From contig NZ_QQSV01000011.1 of NCBI RefSeq assembly GCF_003351145.1, positions 1-64,000 on the forward strand: a stretch of 64,000 bases of DNA. Reading direction: 5' to 3'. Each line of letters opens with the position of its first letter. The first letter of the stretch is position 1. The position numbers were made by a program, and so were the translations under genes. Positions 55,728-64,000 of the stretch are shown one piece after another. This DNA is from Meiothermus sp. QL-1. GTDB taxonomy: Bacteria > Deinococcota > Deinococci > Deinococcales > Thermaceae. The notes under the pieces are model-generated. The model ran no database searches, had not been told where the DNA came from, and saw only the letters and a program-made list of their open reading frames with translations.

Positions 55728-57125
55728 CTAAACTTCTATGGGTTCCACCGCCGGAAAGACCCTGGCCTCCTCGCGCGTTTTTTGGTAAAGCTTGCGCCCA
55801 AGCTGCTGGAGCTTTTCTAGGTCGCCTTTCTTGCTCACCTCCAAACCGTGAATCAAAAGGCTCTTGTTGCGGCTTTGCAGCATGCCCTGGTAGCCGCGCA
55901 GGTCGGCTTCGGAGAACTGCTCTAGCGCCGGGTCGCTCAGGTAGCGCAATAAGGCAATACCCTCCAAAAGCCCCAGCTTTTGCACCGGTCGAATCTTCTC
56001 TAGGGGCAGCCCCAGCCAGCTTGCTAAGGAGTGCCGAAGATGCTCTTGCTCCTCGGGGCTCAGGTTGGGGTCGTCGTCGCTGCGGCCCCGCACGGCCAGG
56101 CGGTGTTGCAGGATGAGCTCGAGGGCCCGATAAAAGTACAAAGCCGCTATAACCGGCTGGCGCTCCTTGCGCTCCTCGCCCAGTTGAAGCAGGGTGGCCA
56201 CCAGCCAGAGGGCTCCTTTGGAATCGGCCAAACTTTGCGATTTGAGCAGATGGACGATGGCCTCGAGGCCCTCCTTTTGCTCCTTCAGGCGCTGGGCGTG
56301 GCGGGCCAGCGGGTGGGCGCGGTAGGCGTCCTGGCCCAAAAAGCCGAAAAGGCGGGCGGCGTTGCCCTGGGCTCCCTCAAAGTCCAGCGCATACCAGCGC
56401 TGGTACATCTCGCACAAGGCCGCATACACCTCAAAGCTGCCCTGGCCGGTTTTTCGTCTGAGCGCGTTGAACTTATCGGCAGCCTTACCGAACTCTCGAG
56501 CCCTATAAAGCTCCTGGGCCAGGTGCTCGTCGAGGTCGCCCAGCACCTCGTGGGGGTTGGGCAGCAGGATGAGCTTCTCGGTGCCGGCCACCGGCTTGCG
56601 CAAGATGGGGTCAAAGGCGTCGTTGTCCACGTAGGCCACCCGCAGGCTGGGGTATACCCGTTGCAGAAAGTAGCCCGCCGCGGCCATCCCCGCGCTCATG
56701 GCCTTGGTGCCGCTGGTGAGGTCGAGGGCAATCTTTTTGCCGGGGTGCTTGCGCACCTGCTCGCCCACCGCCTGGTACAGCCGGGTTACGTCGCTTTTGT
56801 CAATCTCGATGGGGTAGACCTCCTGGCCCAGGTCGCGCTGAAACTGCGCCAGATAGCGCTTGCTCTCCGGCGTGTGCAGCACGTACACCTCGGAAGCCCC
56901 CAGCCCCAAAGCCGCCAGGGTGGTGGCCTCAGGGCTGGTGCCCAGGGTGTGGATGGAGACCTCGAAGGTCTCCCGCAAGGGGTAGACCTGGGGCTCCTGT
57001 CGCCATAGCTCGAGCAAAAGAGGCCAGACGGTTTGGTTGTACAGCTCCTGGGCCTTGGTGCCCTCAAGCTCCTGGGCCTTTAGGTTCTGCCAGGCTTGCT
57101 GAATCTTCTGCTTCAGGTCTTGCAT
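55728..57125 (-). CDS. csm6: Csm6-type CARF-HEPN ribonuclease
   Basis: 465 aa from ATG 57125 (GGAGGAAG upstream), close to the 463 aa I recall for T. thermophilus Csm6 TTHB152. The CARF domain shows LDLTSGTKAMSAGMAAAGY. The HEPN domain carries R419-x6-H426 in SRNKSLLIHG. Activated by cyclic oligoadenylate, it would cleave RNA nonspecifically. Overlaps the end of cas6 by 62 bp. Distinct from, but the same family as, the gene at 52230. Confidence 0.9.
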   Translation of the reverse strand: MQDLKQKIQQAWQNLKAQELEGTKAQELYNQTVWPLLLELWRQEPQVYPLRETFEVSIHTLGTSPEATTLAALGLGASEVYVLHTPESKRYLAQFQRDLGQEVYPIEIDKSDVTRLYQAVGEQVRKHPGKKIALDLTSGTKAMSAGMAAAGYFLQRVYPSLRVAYVDNDAFDPILRKPVAGTEKLILLPNPHEVLGDLDEHLAQELYRAREFGKAADKFNALRRKTGQGSFEVYAALCEMYQRWYALDFEGAQGNAARLFGFLGQDAYRAHPLARHAQRLKEQKEGLEAIVHLLKSQSLADSKGALWLVATLLQLGEERKERQPVIAALYFYRALELILQHRLAVRGRSDDDPNLSPEEQEHLRHSLASWLGLPLEKIRPVQKLGLLEGIALLRYLSDPALEQFSEADLRGYQGMLQSRNKSLLIHGLEVSKKGDLEKLQQLGRKLYQKTREEARVFPAVEPIEV

Positions 57126-57867
57126 CGGCAGCTTCCTCCTTGCGCATAGGATCAAACCCCCGCACCCGCCCAAACCCCAGGCTGGTTTTGGCCCCTACCC
57201 CGGCAAAAAAAGCAAACCGGCCTAAGGCCTGCATCCACTGTGCCTCGGTAGCAGTGGCGGCGGGCAGGTGGTAGACCACGCGCCCCACAAAGCCCACCCC
57301 GCGCTCGTCGGCATTGGGCCGGATGGCCTGGGTCTGGCCCTGGAAGCGGGCAATAGTCATACGCTCCCAGCTCTCGGCAAGCTCCTCCGGCACCTTTACC
57401 GGGGCAAAGGCGTTCCAGCGCTGGGTGAGCGACTCAAAGACCAAACGGGGCTCGGGCAGGGGGTAGCTGTTCCCTTTGCGGCGGAAGAAGGTGGGGCTGG
57501 CAAACTGCAGGCCCAGGCTGGGGGCCGCCTGGCCCTGGAAGAGCCTTGGGTAGCTGCTCACCCCGGCCCAGGGGTGCTCCTCCTGCAGCACGGCCTTCAC
57601 CAAAAAGGGTGCTTTGAGCCGCACCTGCTGGCCCAACAGCCCAAACAGGTGGGGCGAGAGCCGGGCGTAAAGGTCTTCCTGGAGCAGGCCAACCCGCACC
57701 CACCAGACTCCCTCCCGGCCCCCCAGGCCTAGGCTGAAGGGGTTGGGCTGGGCGTTGTGCAGCTCGGGGTCTATCTGCTTCAAGAGGCCATAGACCAGCC
57801 CCCGCCAGCCGTCGGGGTCGGGGCGGGCGGGGCCTTCGAGGGTGAGGACGATGGCGGCCAGAATCAT
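57064..57867 (-). CDS. cas6: CRISPR repeat endoribonuclease Cas6
   Basis: 267 aa. Two RAMP-like ferredoxin halves; near the end the glycine-rich loop GVGAKTSLGFGRVRG is the Cas6 hallmark. It would cut each repeat 8 nt from its 3' end. A disordered acidic tail follows the loop. Start ATG overlaps the stop of the broken vapC (ATGA). Confidence 0.88.
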   Translation of the reverse strand: MILAAIVLTLEGPARPDPDGWRGLVYGLLKQIDPELHNAQPNPFSLGLGGREGVWWVRVGLLQEDLYARLSPHLFGLLGQQVRLKAPFLVKAVLQEEHPWAGVSSYPRLFQGQAAPSLGLQFASPTFFRRKGNSYPLPEPRLVFESLTQRWNAFAPVKVPEELAESWERMTIARFQGQTQAIRPNADERGVGFVGRVVYHLPAATATEAQWMQALGRFAFFAGVGAKTSLGFGRVRGFDPMRKEEAADARPEAEDSASLAEPKGPGA

Positions 57868-58231
57868 GTTGGGTCGGTCCGAGCGAAATTCTCGCCCACA
57901 TAGGCCAGGGGCAGAGCGCTTACCCTAGCCACCGCGTAGCTCAGGCAGTCGCCAAAGTTGAGGGCGGCTGGGTAGCGGCCCTTGCCGCAGGGGCGGAAAG
58001 CCGAGAGAGTTTCGTATATGTGGCTTGCCTCGAAGAGAACCACCCGGGCCTCGAGGCGCAGCAGAAGTTCGTTGAGCAGGCACGGGCTATCAGGCTTTAA
58101 CCGGCTCACCACCATACCCACCTCAACCAGCGCGGGGGCCCCCACCAAGTGCACCTCGGCCCCAAGAAGGCGCTCAAGCGTTTCTTGGTGCCCCGGCTCG
58201 GTAAAGACAAGACCGAGCTATCCAGTACCAT
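57864..58231 (-). pseudogene. frameshifted VapC-like PIN toxin
   Basis: The first eight codons (VLDSSVL) and the later part (TEPGHQETLERLLGAEVHLV ... NFGDCLSYAVARV ... YVGENFARTD) together form a VapC PIN domain, with the DSS and NFGDC acidic motifs. They are in different frames; the shift lies near 58205-58215, where some bases of the first helix are also missing. Sandwiched between the antitoxin remnant and cas6. It cannot make a full toxin as read. Confidence 0.75.
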
Positions 58232-58385
58232 CAGCAACCCTCTGGATTAAAGCCCAGTACTGCTTCTTGCTCAGGCTCAGTGAGCGCTTTACCTGGGCTT
58301 TCGGGCGACAGTTTGGGCCAGACTTCGCGCTCCAGAAACTCCAACACACTCTTCTTGCGGGGGCGCTGCGAATGTAAAAGGCCAT
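58231..58385 (-). pseudogene. VapB-like antitoxin remnant
   Basis: From ATG 58385 the frame gives MAFYIRS, the usual VapB start, but the typical C-terminus (SVLEFLEREVWPKL ... AVLGFNPEG then stop at 58231) is in the next frame, and about 30-40 codons in the middle are absent. The TGATG overlap with vapC is preserved. 32 nt after csm5. Confidence 0.65.
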
Positions 58386-58416
58386 GTATTCAGTATGGCT
58401 TGAAAAAAGCAGGGTT

Positions 58417-59547
58417 TCAGCAAGGCTCGAGCCTGGCAATGGCCCAGCCCAGCGGGAAGCCGTCTTTGGGTTTGGAGTGGCCAGCGGTTTTACGGGTTCT
58501 GGGTTCCTGACCCTCCTCACCCTCGAGCAGCAACGCCAGCCGGATGGACATCCGGCCCGAACCAAAGCCAATACGTAGGGGAAAGGCCTGGGGGTCGGCC
58601 TGAAGGCGTTGCTCGAGTTCCTTGTAGGTTTGCAAAGCGGCACTTAAGCCATGTTCTTTTGCAAATTCCTCCTCCCGGGCCGCCACCTCCTGGTAGTACT
58701 CCCGGCAAGCATCCGCCAGGTCTTGGGCCAAGATAGGGTGCGAAACGGTGTCTTTGTGGTTTTGCCTGGCAAGTCCCGTGTGAAAACGGAGCACGGCCTG
58801 AAGCCGGGTTTTGCTGCGGAAGGTTTCGGCTAGCAGTACCGTGCCGTCCATGGTTCCTTTTGGGTGAAAAACCCCTATCCGGTTCAGGAGCAGGTGTTCG
58901 CTGGGCTCGGTGTCCCCCACCCGCACCTGGCGAAAAGGGTCGCGGTGCAGGTTGAAACCCCGCTCGCTGGTGTAGTCCAACACCAGCGCTTCGAAACCCT
59001 GGGCTGTGTTGGGGTTGATTTTTTCTGGGGTTTTGATAAGCGGCCATTCGTCTTTAGGTGCCTTCTGGCCCCAGCGCCACCCCCCCTTGTGCTCGATATC
59101 CTGTCCCCGCTTCAGGATCCGCCTGAACATCCACGCAGTACGCAAAGCGCCCTTAATGGACGAGCCCGGCAGGTAAGCCCCCAACGGACTTCTAGGCAGG
59201 GGACGAAACTCCAGCCCTGCAGCATCGGTAGCGCTATTAACCGTTTGGATAAAGGCCCCGCTCACTGGTACGCGACGTAGCAGGGCCGGGGTAGGGTCTA
59301 CCAGACCATTCCGCCAAAGGGATTGCAGGCTTTCCTGGGCCCGCTTGGGGCCCTGGGCCACGGCTTGCAGGTAGTTCCGCTGCTGCTCTGGAGAAAGTAG
59401 CTCCAGAAGCCGCCCAGCATCCAGAATCAGAGCCTCTTTGTTTTTTTCGTCCAGCAGGTAGCTGTAGGCCGGGAAAGCCTCACCGGTGCCCACGTGGATG
59501 GGCCCCAGGGTCTCGATGACCAGCCGATAACTTTCCAAAAAGCTCAT
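58417..59547 (-). CDS. csm5: type III-A effector subunit Csm5
   Basis: 376 aa from ATG 59547, which overlaps the csm4 stop (ATGA). RAMP protein with YRLVIETLGPIHVGTGEAF at the start, AYLPGSSIKGALRTAW, and a C-terminal glycine-rich segment (FPLRIGFGSGRMSIRL). Caps the crRNA 3' side of the Csm complex and aids crRNA maturation. Confidence 0.9.
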   Translation of the reverse strand: MSFLESYRLVIETLGPIHVGTGEAFPAYSYLLDEKNKEALILDAGRLLELLSPEQQRNYLQAVAQGPKRAQESLQSLWRNGLVDPTPALLRRVPVSGAFIQTVNSATDAAGLEFRPLPRSPLGAYLPGSSIKGALRTAWMFRRILKRGQDIEHKGGWRWGQKAPKDEWPLIKTPEKINPNTAQGFEALVLDYTSERGFNLHRDPFRQVRVGDTEPSEHLLLNRIGVFHPKGTMDGTVLLAETFRSKTRLQAVLRFHTGLARQNHKDTVSHPILAQDLADACREYYQEVAAREEEFAKEHGLSAALQTYKELEQRLQADPQAFPLRIGFGSGRMSIRLALLLEGEEGQEPRTRKTAGHSKPKDGFPLGWAIARLEPC

Positions 59548-60467
59548 GCCCCCACTCCCCAATTGCCCTCAGAATGGGGCGTCACCCGTACACCAAGGGG
59601 GAAAGCCCACAAGTACTCCCACACCTGCACCCCGGCTTCCGGGGCCGGCTCGGGGGTCACATCCAGAAGCCCACCAGCAGGCTTTTCCTTGAACACACTG
59701 CCCTCCTTGGCCCTTAGGTAGGGGCGCTTGAAGGGGGTCTCGGCCAGGGCATAGTGCCCCCCCAGGCGGCCCCAGTAGGTTTCCAGGGCCCAGTAGCCCT
59801 CGCCCTGGGGCAGGGTGGGGGAAAGGGTGACGTAGTGGGTGGGTTTTGGAGCCTCGGGTAAGTCCATCTCCTGGGTACCCACCACCTCAAAGCGCCCCAG
59901 GCCCACGCTGGCCTTGCCCCCATAGCCAAAGGTGCCGATGTCCCGCAGAGCCTCTTCCAGATACGCCGCCTCCTGGCGAAGATGGACATACACCGTCCAG
60001 GTCTGCTCACCTTTTCGGTTGTTCAACCAGTAAACCCTGTCGGTGAAGAGGATGCCTTCCTGCGCGGTGCCGGTTGAGCGGGCGATGCCTACGCGGGTCT
60101 GGGTGGCCAGGCTAATGCTAGGGGCTTTGTCCTGGGTTAGCTCAGGCGACTCACGCAAGGCCGTTTCCCCTTCCTGAACTACCCTCTTGAAGGTTTCCAG
60201 GCTTAAGTAGCGCAACCCCTTGAGCTTTTTGCGCTCTACAGTGTCCTGCACCTGCACGGGCGGCAACAGGGGGCGGGGCAGGTAGCCCGTTGGAAAAGCC
60301 GAGGAGATGAGGAAAGGCGGGTCTTGCCGGAAGGCCAGGAGCCACTCCTTCAAGGCTGCTTCCCCCTGGGTGTACCGCACCCACCAGGCCAGGTGGCCCC
60401 AAAGGGTGGGGGCGCTCGGCGGAGCGCTGATGCTCCCCAACGCCAGGTGAAAGGCCCTGACTTTCAT
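59544..60467 (-). CDS. csm4: type III-A effector subunit Csm4
   Basis: 307 aa. RAMP protein (VRAFHLALGSISAPPSAPTL; FGYGGKASVGLGRFEVVG glycine-rich loop). Binds the 5' handle of crRNA and contacts Cas10. Overlaps csm3 by 4 nt and csm5 by 4 nt. Confidence 0.9.
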   Translation of the reverse strand: MKVRAFHLALGSISAPPSAPTLWGHLAWWVRYTQGEAALKEWLLAFRQDPPFLISSAFPTGYLPRPLLPPVQVQDTVERKKLKGLRYLSLETFKRVVQEGETALRESPELTQDKAPSISLATQTRVGIARSTGTAQEGILFTDRVYWLNNRKGEQTWTVYVHLRQEAAYLEEALRDIGTFGYGGKASVGLGRFEVVGTQEMDLPEAPKPTHYVTLSPTLPQGEGYWALETYWGRLGGHYALAETPFKRPYLRAKEGSVFKEKPAGGLLDVTPEPAPEAGVQVWEYLWAFPLGVRVTPHSEGNWGVGA

Positions 60468-61141
60468 CTGTCCTCGACCTGATATTCGAGTTCTACCTGC
60501 CCGTAGCCCCGGCTGATGTAGCCCCCCAGCCCATCCAGTTGCAAGAGCTCCAGGGCCTTTTGTACGTGCTTGAAGTTTTCCTGGTCAGTTTTCCCATCGT
60601 CGCCGGTGTCCATCACCCGGTAGACCATCTCGAAGGCGAACTTGGCCCCGGCGGGCACACGCTCGGCGGTGCGGGGGTTGGCATCCCCGCCAATGCGGGG
60701 GATGAAGACCTCCTGCTTGACCTCGGTCAGGTAGCCGCCGCGGGCGATCATGGCCTCGAGGGCCCGCTTGGACTCGGGCGTAAGGTAGGCGTCGCGTACC
60801 AGGAGGCGGGTGGGGCCGCGCTGCTGAGCAATCCGGCGCTGGGCCTTGGTGCTGGGAGCGCTCCCAAAGATGCGGCCCACCGGGTCGTTAGGGTCGTCAG
60901 GCACGTAGACGTGTTCCTCAGTAGAACGAGCGATGTAATCGCCACCGAGGTACCACTCGAGCAAATACCGCATCTTGCCCTTGAGAGAGGAGCCAGGAAT
61001 GTAAGGCTCTTCGGTAAGGGGGTTGCGAATGACCGGGTTGTCTACATCCCCAATGGTCATCTGGTCCTTGCTCATGCCAATCCGCAGCCCGCTTTTGAGC
61101 CGGATGATGCCGTGAATGCGTTTGTAGCCAAGAAGTTTCAT
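60464..61141 (-). CDS. csm3: type III-A backbone RNase Csm3
   Basis: 225 aa, normal length. The GDVDNPVIRNPLTEEPYIPG segment includes the catalytic aspartate region for target RNA cleavage every 6 nt; GSSLKGKMRYLLEWY follows. C-terminal GLGGYISRGYGQVEL is the glycine-rich loop. Backbone subunit of the complex, several copies per assembly. Confidence 0.95.
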   Translation of the reverse strand: MKLLGYKRIHGIIRLKSGLRIGMSKDQMTIGDVDNPVIRNPLTEEPYIPGSSLKGKMRYLLEWYLGGDYIARSTEEHVYVPDDPNDPVGRIFGSAPSTKAQRRIAQQRGPTRLLVRDAYLTPESKRALEAMIARGGYLTEVKQEVFIPRIGGDANPRTAERVPAGAKFAFEMVYRVMDTGDDGKTDQENFKHVQKALELLQLDGLGGYISRGYGQVELEYQVEDR

Positions 61142-61615
61142 TCAGTACCTCCTCCCCTGAGGCTCTGGGCTGCGGGGAGCCTCGCCCCCACGCTTCCCTT
61201 CTAGGCCATAGAAGTAGGCCAACACCGCCTCCAAAAACAACATGACTGCGGCGAAGTGCTTGGGGCTTTTCTTGGCATCCGACAAGAGTTCGTCCATCTT
61301 CTCCCGAAACTTATGCAACTTTTTCAGAGGACCACCGTTCGAGCGCCCCCCATAAGCCAGCTTTGCCCTCAGCAACTCGATTTGGGAGGTGAGCCGGCTC
61401 CAGGCCAGCGCCTCATCGCCCCCAGCCTCGCGCTTGTAGCGGTCGAAGGTGTCCTCGAGCCTGCGGAACTCGTGAAAGTAGTTGCGGAACTGGCTCGACT
61501 TGAGCTTGTCCTGGCCCTGGCCCTCGTTCCTCAGCTCCTGCGCCCAACGCTCGGCCTCCTCGTCAAAAAGGCCCTTTCTATAAACGCCTCGCTCCAAGTT
61601 TTCAAAGAACTCCAT
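61142..61615 (-). CDS. csm2: type III-A small subunit Csm2
   Basis: 157 aa, all-helical. LKSSQFRNYFHEFRRLED and AYGGRSNGGPLKKLHKF are typical of Csm2. Long N-terminal acidic helix. AAGGAGG precedes the ATG. Forms the inner filament that lines the target RNA. Confidence 0.92.
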   Translation of the reverse strand: MEFFENLERGVYRKGLFDEEAERWAQELRNEGQGQDKLKSSQFRNYFHEFRRLEDTFDRYKREAGGDEALAWSRLTSQIELLRAKLAYGGRSNGGPLKKLHKFREKMDELLSDAKKSPKHFAAVMLFLEAVLAYFYGLEGKRGGEAPRSPEPQGRRY

Positions 61616-61624
61616 GCCTCCTCC

Positions 61625-64000
61625 TTATCGCTCCAGGTACAACCCCCACTGCAGCCAAACCGGTAAGTGTTTCCAGGCAGGGTCTGTGTGGTTGCTCAAC
61701 TGTAAGTAGTGTTGCCGAATTTCCTCGTTTCGCTCGCGCAGAGTGTAGGCCAAGAGGGGCTTGTAGCGCATCTGCTGGGCCGGGTCGCCTTGCTTGTGCT
61801 GCTTCCACAGCCTGAGCAGGCGGTAGGCCAGGGCACTGCTCAGGCCCAGCTTGCTCTCGGCGTTCAGATGGCGTTGGAAATCCTGCACCCAACGCACCAG
61901 GCCACGCAACTCATTCCAGGGCACGCTCTGTCCAAAGAGGTGCAGCCGGTTGCGCCCATCTTTTTTGGCCTGTTTTTCAGCCTCCTGTACCGCCTCGGCC
62001 AGCAGGGGAATGGGCAGCGAGGGGTTCACCAACACAAATCCGCCCGAGAGGGTGAGGTTGTTGTGCTGGGTGAACTGCCGGTAGAGGGCCTCCAGGTCGA
62101 GGGCAAACTCCAAAAGCACGTCCCAGGGCCCCAGCAGAAAGAGGTCGTCGCCTCCAGCGTACACCGAGTAGATGAGGGGGTAGCGACGGGCTTTTTCTCT
62201 GGCTTTTAGCTCATCCCAGCCCAGACGCTCGGCGTAGGTTTCAGGATTGCGGATTAGCTCGAGCACTTCTCCAGCAAAGAACAGCTCGAGCATCCGCGAC
62301 AGGCTGGCGATGCGGCTGGGGCTGCTGTGATCCTGGCCTTTTTCGTTCACAAAGCCGGTGGCAAAAGCCTCGCCCATCCGGTCGGCATCGAGCATCAGGG
62401 CCCCCAAATACTTAGCCCCGGTGGAAAACTCGGCCAGCTCGGCCAGGGTAAGGGGGTCGTCTTCCTCCCGCCCGCCTTCCTCCTCCTCCCAAAGCCCTTG
62501 CTTCCTGGCCCAGTCCTGGTACTCACTCAGGTCACGCCAATTCCCTAGTTTTAGGGCATCCCGCAGGGTGGGGATGTGCCCCGCCAGCAAGCGCGGTTCC
62601 CAGGGATAAGCCGCCGGAGCAAAGTCGAGGCGGGTGCGCAGGGTGTAGTGTTTGGACGGCTTTAAAGCCACCGACCAACCCGGAAAGCGATAGTGTGGCT
62701 TGGGGGGGTTGTCCTTGAAGAACCCCACCTCTTGCCGCTTGGGAATGAGGCGGCCTAGGTGAGCGTCCCGCTCGCACCCGCAGCAAAGCGCATCGCTGGC
62801 CGACTTGGCCGGGCGCACCCCGCAAGCCGCACAAGGCCGCAGGCTGACGTTCGTGGGGTTCAGGTAGGGCTTATCCAACCGGCTCGAGAGCGGCCTCAGC
62901 TTGGCCAAAGCTAGCTTGCGGTGCGCTTGCTGAAGCTCCTTGCTAAAAGCTTTGAAGCCAGCAGGGGCAAAAGCATGCTCTGCCAGGAAGGGCAGCAGCG
63001 TTGCGCCCTGCTCCAGCGCCCAGGTTTCCCACTCTTTCCGCACTTCCTCCAAAGCTCGCTTCACGGCCTCGGTGTTGGGCAACAGCAGGTAGAACTTCCC
63101 CCCCGCGCTCATGATGCGCTGCAAGGGGGTGAAACCGGTGCGCCGGAGTAGATCGAGGCCCATGGCCTCAGCAGCCAGCGAAACCTCTAGACTCCGCGCC
63201 CGCAAGCGCTTGGCCAGCCCCCCCACCCCGGTCTGGGCCCCCTGAATGCGGTAGATGTGGCCCTGGATACCACCCAGATCGCCCAACACCAGAAGGAACT
63301 TCTCGGGTGCCTCGTCCCTGAGAGCCTCTACGGTTGGGGCGGTGCCGTGGTAGGCCCACAGCGCCGCCGCAATAGCGCCGGTCAGGCGCAGGTGGTCGAA
63401 CAGCGAAACGTCGGGCTCGCCCTGGGTGTCCGAGGGCACGTTCCACAAAAGCTCCTGAAAGATGCCCAGAAGGTTTGAAAGCAGAATCTCGCCGCTTGGT
63501 TTAAAGCGGGCCAGCTCATCCAAGCGGGCATCCAGCCGCTCGACTATGCGCCAGTAGGTATCCTGCGAAACGTTAGGCCTGGCTTCCGGGTAGGCTTCAC
63601 CCGGCTTCTGGCCCACCTCCTGGCCGGCCCGCACCATGCTGTAGCCCCAATCCTTCTCGCCATAAACCCCCTGCACCCTTAGATTCGCCAGCACCGACTT
63701 GAGCGGGGTCTCCGGCGCACGACCGCTTTTTTCGTCCACCTCCTTGCGTTCACTCGAGGCATAGGTGTCGGCCAAGGCCACGCACCACTCGGCAGGGCTT
63801 TTGGGCTGCCACTCAGGCTTGGTGTGCCAGCCCTCGTGGTGGCGAGCAGCGGCTCGAGCCAGTTCTTCTGCATCAGGAAACCATTCCCGCCACCTCAGGA
63901 CCGCCCACGCGGTATAGGCCGGGTGGCTCCAGTCGGAAACCCCCTCCGGCGGCCTGCCCCAGTAGGCCCGCTGGTAGAGCTTGCCCAGGTCGTGCAAGAG
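61625..64000 (-). CDS. cas10: type III-A large subunit Cas10 (Csm1), 5' end outside the window
   Basis: At least 790 aa. The frame is still open at the window edge, where LHDLGKLYQRAYW is the HD nuclease motif; probably only some 30-40 residues are missing. A zinc ribbon (CAACGVRPAK and CCGCERD, near residue 400) is followed by the palm domain with the cyclase motif GGDD (62144-62155) in VYAGGDDLFLLG. Both DNase and cyclic oligoadenylate synthesis should be active, matching the two CARF effectors. First gene seen of the csm operon. Confidence 0.93.
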   Translation of the reverse strand, partial: LLHDLGKLYQRAYWGRPPEGVSDWSHPAYTAWAVLRWREWFPDAEELARAAARHHEGWHTKPEWQPKSPAEWCVALADTYASSERKEVDEKSGRAPETPLKSVLANLRVQGVYGEKDWGYSMVRAGQEVGQKPGEAYPEARPNVSQDTYWRIVERLDARLDELARFKPSGEILLSNLLGIFQELLWNVPSDTQGEPDVSLFDHLRLTGAIAAALWAYHGTAPTVEALRDEAPEKFLLVLGDLGGIQGHIYRIQGAQTGVGGLAKRLRARSLEVSLAAEAMGLDLLRRTGFTPLQRIMSAGGKFYLLLPNTEAVKRALEEVRKEWETWALEQGATLLPFLAEHAFAPAGFKAFSKELQQAHRKLALAKLRPLSSRLDKPYLNPTNVSLRPCAACGVRPAKSASDALCCGCERDAHLGRLIPKRQEVGFFKDNPPKPHYRFPGWSVALKPSKHYTLRTRLDFAPAAYPWEPRLLAGHIPTLRDALKLGNWRDLSEYQDWARKQGLWEEEEGGREEDDPLTLAELAEFSTGAKYLGALMLDADRMGEAFATGFVNEKGQDHSSPSRIASLSRMLELFFAGEVLELIRNPETYAERLGWDELKAREKARRYPLIYSVYAGGDDLFLLGPWDVLLEFALDLEALYRQFTQHNNLTLSGGFVLVNPSLPIPLLAEAVQEAEKQAKKDGRNRLHLFGQSVPWNELRGLVRWVQDFQRHLNAESKLGLSSALAYRLLRLWKQHKQGDPAQQMRYKPLLAYTLRERNEEIRQHYLQLSNHTDPAWKHLPVWLQWGLYLER

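Overview
The window looks like a chromosomal segment of a thermophilic member of the Thermaceae, most likely Meiothermus or a close relative of Thermus (inference). The evidence is high GC, Shine-Dalgarno sites of the GGAGG type, a complete nqo (complex I) operon in the T. thermophilus order nqo7-6-5-4-2-1-3-8-9-10-11-12-13-14, an fbcCDFB-type cytochrome bc operon, the Thermus pilMNOWQ competence/pilus operon, a homoisocitrate dehydrogenase of the alpha-aminoadipate lysine route, and a zinc-finger-less DnaJ.

Layout. 1-100: possible right end of an IS200/IS605-type element. 136-1623: Rrf2-type regulator and thiosulfate sulfurtransferase (+). 1625-17359: complex I operon (-), with a hypothetical gene and a small rhodanese at its 3' end. 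17611-19982: PaaK-like adenylating enzyme and a DUF4139-like secreted protein (-). 20037-26661: peptide ABC transporter oppABCDF-type (-). 26848-27178: tRNA-Leu(CAA) and secG (-). 27323-29637: DUF4384/PEGA protein and homoisocitrate dehydrogenase (+). 29747-34682: pilM-N-O-W-Q (+). 34685-36802: SIS isomerase-like gene (-) and MFS transporter (+). 36793-40111: dnaK-grpE-dnaJ (-). 40286-42952: ftsH and a TIM-barrel protein (+). 43122-46322: fbcC-D-F-B (+). 46380-48476: hypothetical gene, a structured non-coding segment and a flavin amine oxidase broken by one in-frame stop. 48391-52190: cobalamin nucleotide-loop genes cobS, DUF5522, cobT, cobU, cobC and a BtuD-like ATPase (-). 52230-64000: a type III-A CRISPR-Cas locus (-): cas10, csm2-5, a wrecked vapBC pair, cas6, csm6, cas1, cas2, leader, a five-repeat array and a second CARF/HEPN effector.

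How it fits together. Complex I feeds quinol to the bc complex, and both are present. The small rhodanese at the end of the nqo operon, the sulfurtransferase and the Rrf2 regulator suggest sulfur or Fe-S supply tied to respiration. A shared 17-bp inverted repeat (CTTACA-N5-TGTAA) upstream of both the sulfurtransferase and nuoA supports a common regulator.

Most notable items: (i) NuoN carries about 190 extra residues that look like two periplasmic Ig-like domains; (ii) NuoG has lost all four ligands of the N7 [4Fe-4S] cluster; (iii) the shared operator; (iv) a folded intergenic RNA candidate resembling HEARO/omega RNA; (v) two perfect DnaA boxes forming a palindrome in the CRISPR leader; (vi) a decayed toxin-antitoxin pair inside the csm operon; (vii) extra transmembrane blocks inserted in both peptide permeases. 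Every family assignment is from reading translated sequence by eye; no searches were run.
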